A stretch of 6,263 bases of DNA from Erysipelotrichaceae bacterium (lineage in GTDB: Bacteria; Bacillota_I; Bacilli_A; Erysipelotrichales; Erysipelotrichaceae), in contig JAEDOA010000091.1 of assembly GCA_016302195.1 (NCBI GenBank), positions 1 to 6,263 of the forward strand, in the 5' to 3' direction. Positions within the stretch are counted from its first letter, which is position 1, and each line of letters begins with the position of its first letter. Below are positions 5,916 through 6,263 of the stretch, piece by piece. The notes beneath the pieces were generated by a model. The model was not told the origin of the DNA. It saw nothing but the letters and a program-made list of their open reading frames with translations, and did not search any database. The position numbers and the translations under genes are program-made.

Positions 5916-6263
5916 ATGATAAAAATAGCATATATAATATTAGCTCATACAGATCCACTTCAGTTGAAAAATGAAGTGGAAGCTCTGTTAGAGTCAGGAG
6001 ACGTTTTTATTCACATTAATAAATTGAATGATGAGTCTCAATTTAAAAAAACTATCGGTACTCTTGGATGTAAAAGAGTATATTTTACAGAACAACGGGT
6101 GGCGGTAAGATGGGCCGGCTTTTCTATTTTACAAGCTACCTTTAATACACTAAGGATGTGTTTGGCCGTAAAAGAATATGATAGAGTTGTACTTTTGACT
6201 GGTCAAGATTTTCCGATTAAGAGCCCCCGAGAAATAATTGATTTTTTTGAAGAGCATAAAAAT
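5916..6263 (+). CDS. GT14 core-2/I-branching-type glycosyltransferase, N-terminal part (3' truncated)
   Basis: The first 116 residues of a glycosyltransferase of family GT14, related to core-2/I-branching beta-1,6-N-acetylglucosaminyltransferases, which is common in Bacteroidetes polysaccharide loci. Visible landmarks are KIAYIILAHTDPLQL (3-17), DVFIHINK (29-36), VRWAGFSILQATFNTLR (64-80) and VVLLTGQDFPIKSPREI (91-107), all in the expected order and spacing. The family normally has IHIDK at the second landmark; here Asp is replaced by Asn35. The ATG at 5916 starts directly before the first strand. The two upstream ATGs at 5894 and 5905 are out of frame, so this start is firm. The frame is open to the window edge. 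It lies 59 AT-rich bases after the previous gene, the largest gap in the cluster. The donor and acceptor sugars are not predictable from this fragment; most members of the family transfer GlcNAc or xylose, and bacterial members are little studied. Confidence 0.88.
   Translation, partial: MIKIAYIILAHTDPLQLKNEVEALLESGDVFIHINKLNDESQFKKTIGTLGCKRVYFTEQRVAVRWAGFSILQATFNTLRMCLAVKEYDRVVLLTGQDFPIKSPREIIDFFEEHKN

Larger units (their letters stand above)
417..6263 (+). other. Polysaccharide biosynthesis gene cluster, probably one transcription unit
   Basis: Seven consecutive same-strand genes (flippase, rfbF, cupin, HAD phosphatase, kinase fusion, nucleotidyltransferase, GT14) are separated by 11, 2, 2, 6, 4 and 59 bases. 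No terminator-like hairpin lies between them, and no clear Bacteroidetes promoter (TAnnTTTG with an upstream TTG) was found in the gaps. The manC fragment precedes the unit by 49 bases and may belong to it. The gene content is that of a Wzx/Wzy-type capsule or O-antigen locus, although no polymerase (wzy) or initiating transferase lies within the window. Being one operon is inferred from spacing. Confidence 0.75.

Overview
This window is a stretch of a surface-polysaccharide (capsule or O-antigen-like) biosynthesis locus. It most likely comes from a member of the Bacteroidales, and the sequence style of the proteins suggests Prevotella/Segatella or Bacteroides. Three things support this: AT-rich genes packed 2-11 bases apart, weak or absent Shine-Dalgarno sequences, and proteins that read like Bacteroidales versions of their families. 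The species assignment is inference. All eight genes lie on the + strand, and no RNA genes, insertion sequences or CRISPR arrays were seen.

Layout from left to right: (1) the 3' end of a mannose-1-phosphate guanylyltransferase (manC), which is noticeably GC-richer than what follows and has a doubtful reading frame in its first ~60 bases; (2) a very AT-rich Wzx-type flippase; (3) rfbF, glucose-1-phosphate cytidylyltransferase; (4) a small cupin of the WxcM/FdtA/CapF-C-terminal kind; (5) a HAD phosphatase of the EcbF/BcbF capsule family; (6) a 510-residue fusion of a nucleotidyltransferase-like domain and an aminoglycoside-phosphotransferase-like kinase domain; (7) a stand-alone nucleotidyltransferase; (8) the 5' part of a GT14 (core-2/I-branching type) glycosyltransferase that runs off the right edge.

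How they may work together: manC and rfbF make GDP-mannose and CDP-glucose as activated precursors. The cupin probably acts on a nucleotide sugar. Genes 5-7 look like a self-contained kinase / nucleotidyltransferase / phosphatase module that could build a further nucleotide-activated building block, whose identity cannot be read from the sequence. The GT14 enzyme would transfer a sugar, and the flippase would export the lipid-linked repeat unit across the inner membrane.

The most unusual points are the kinase fusion, whose nucleotidyltransferase half lacks the usual catalytic-loop lysine, the module it sits in, and the absence from this window of the dehydratase that normally consumes CDP-glucose.
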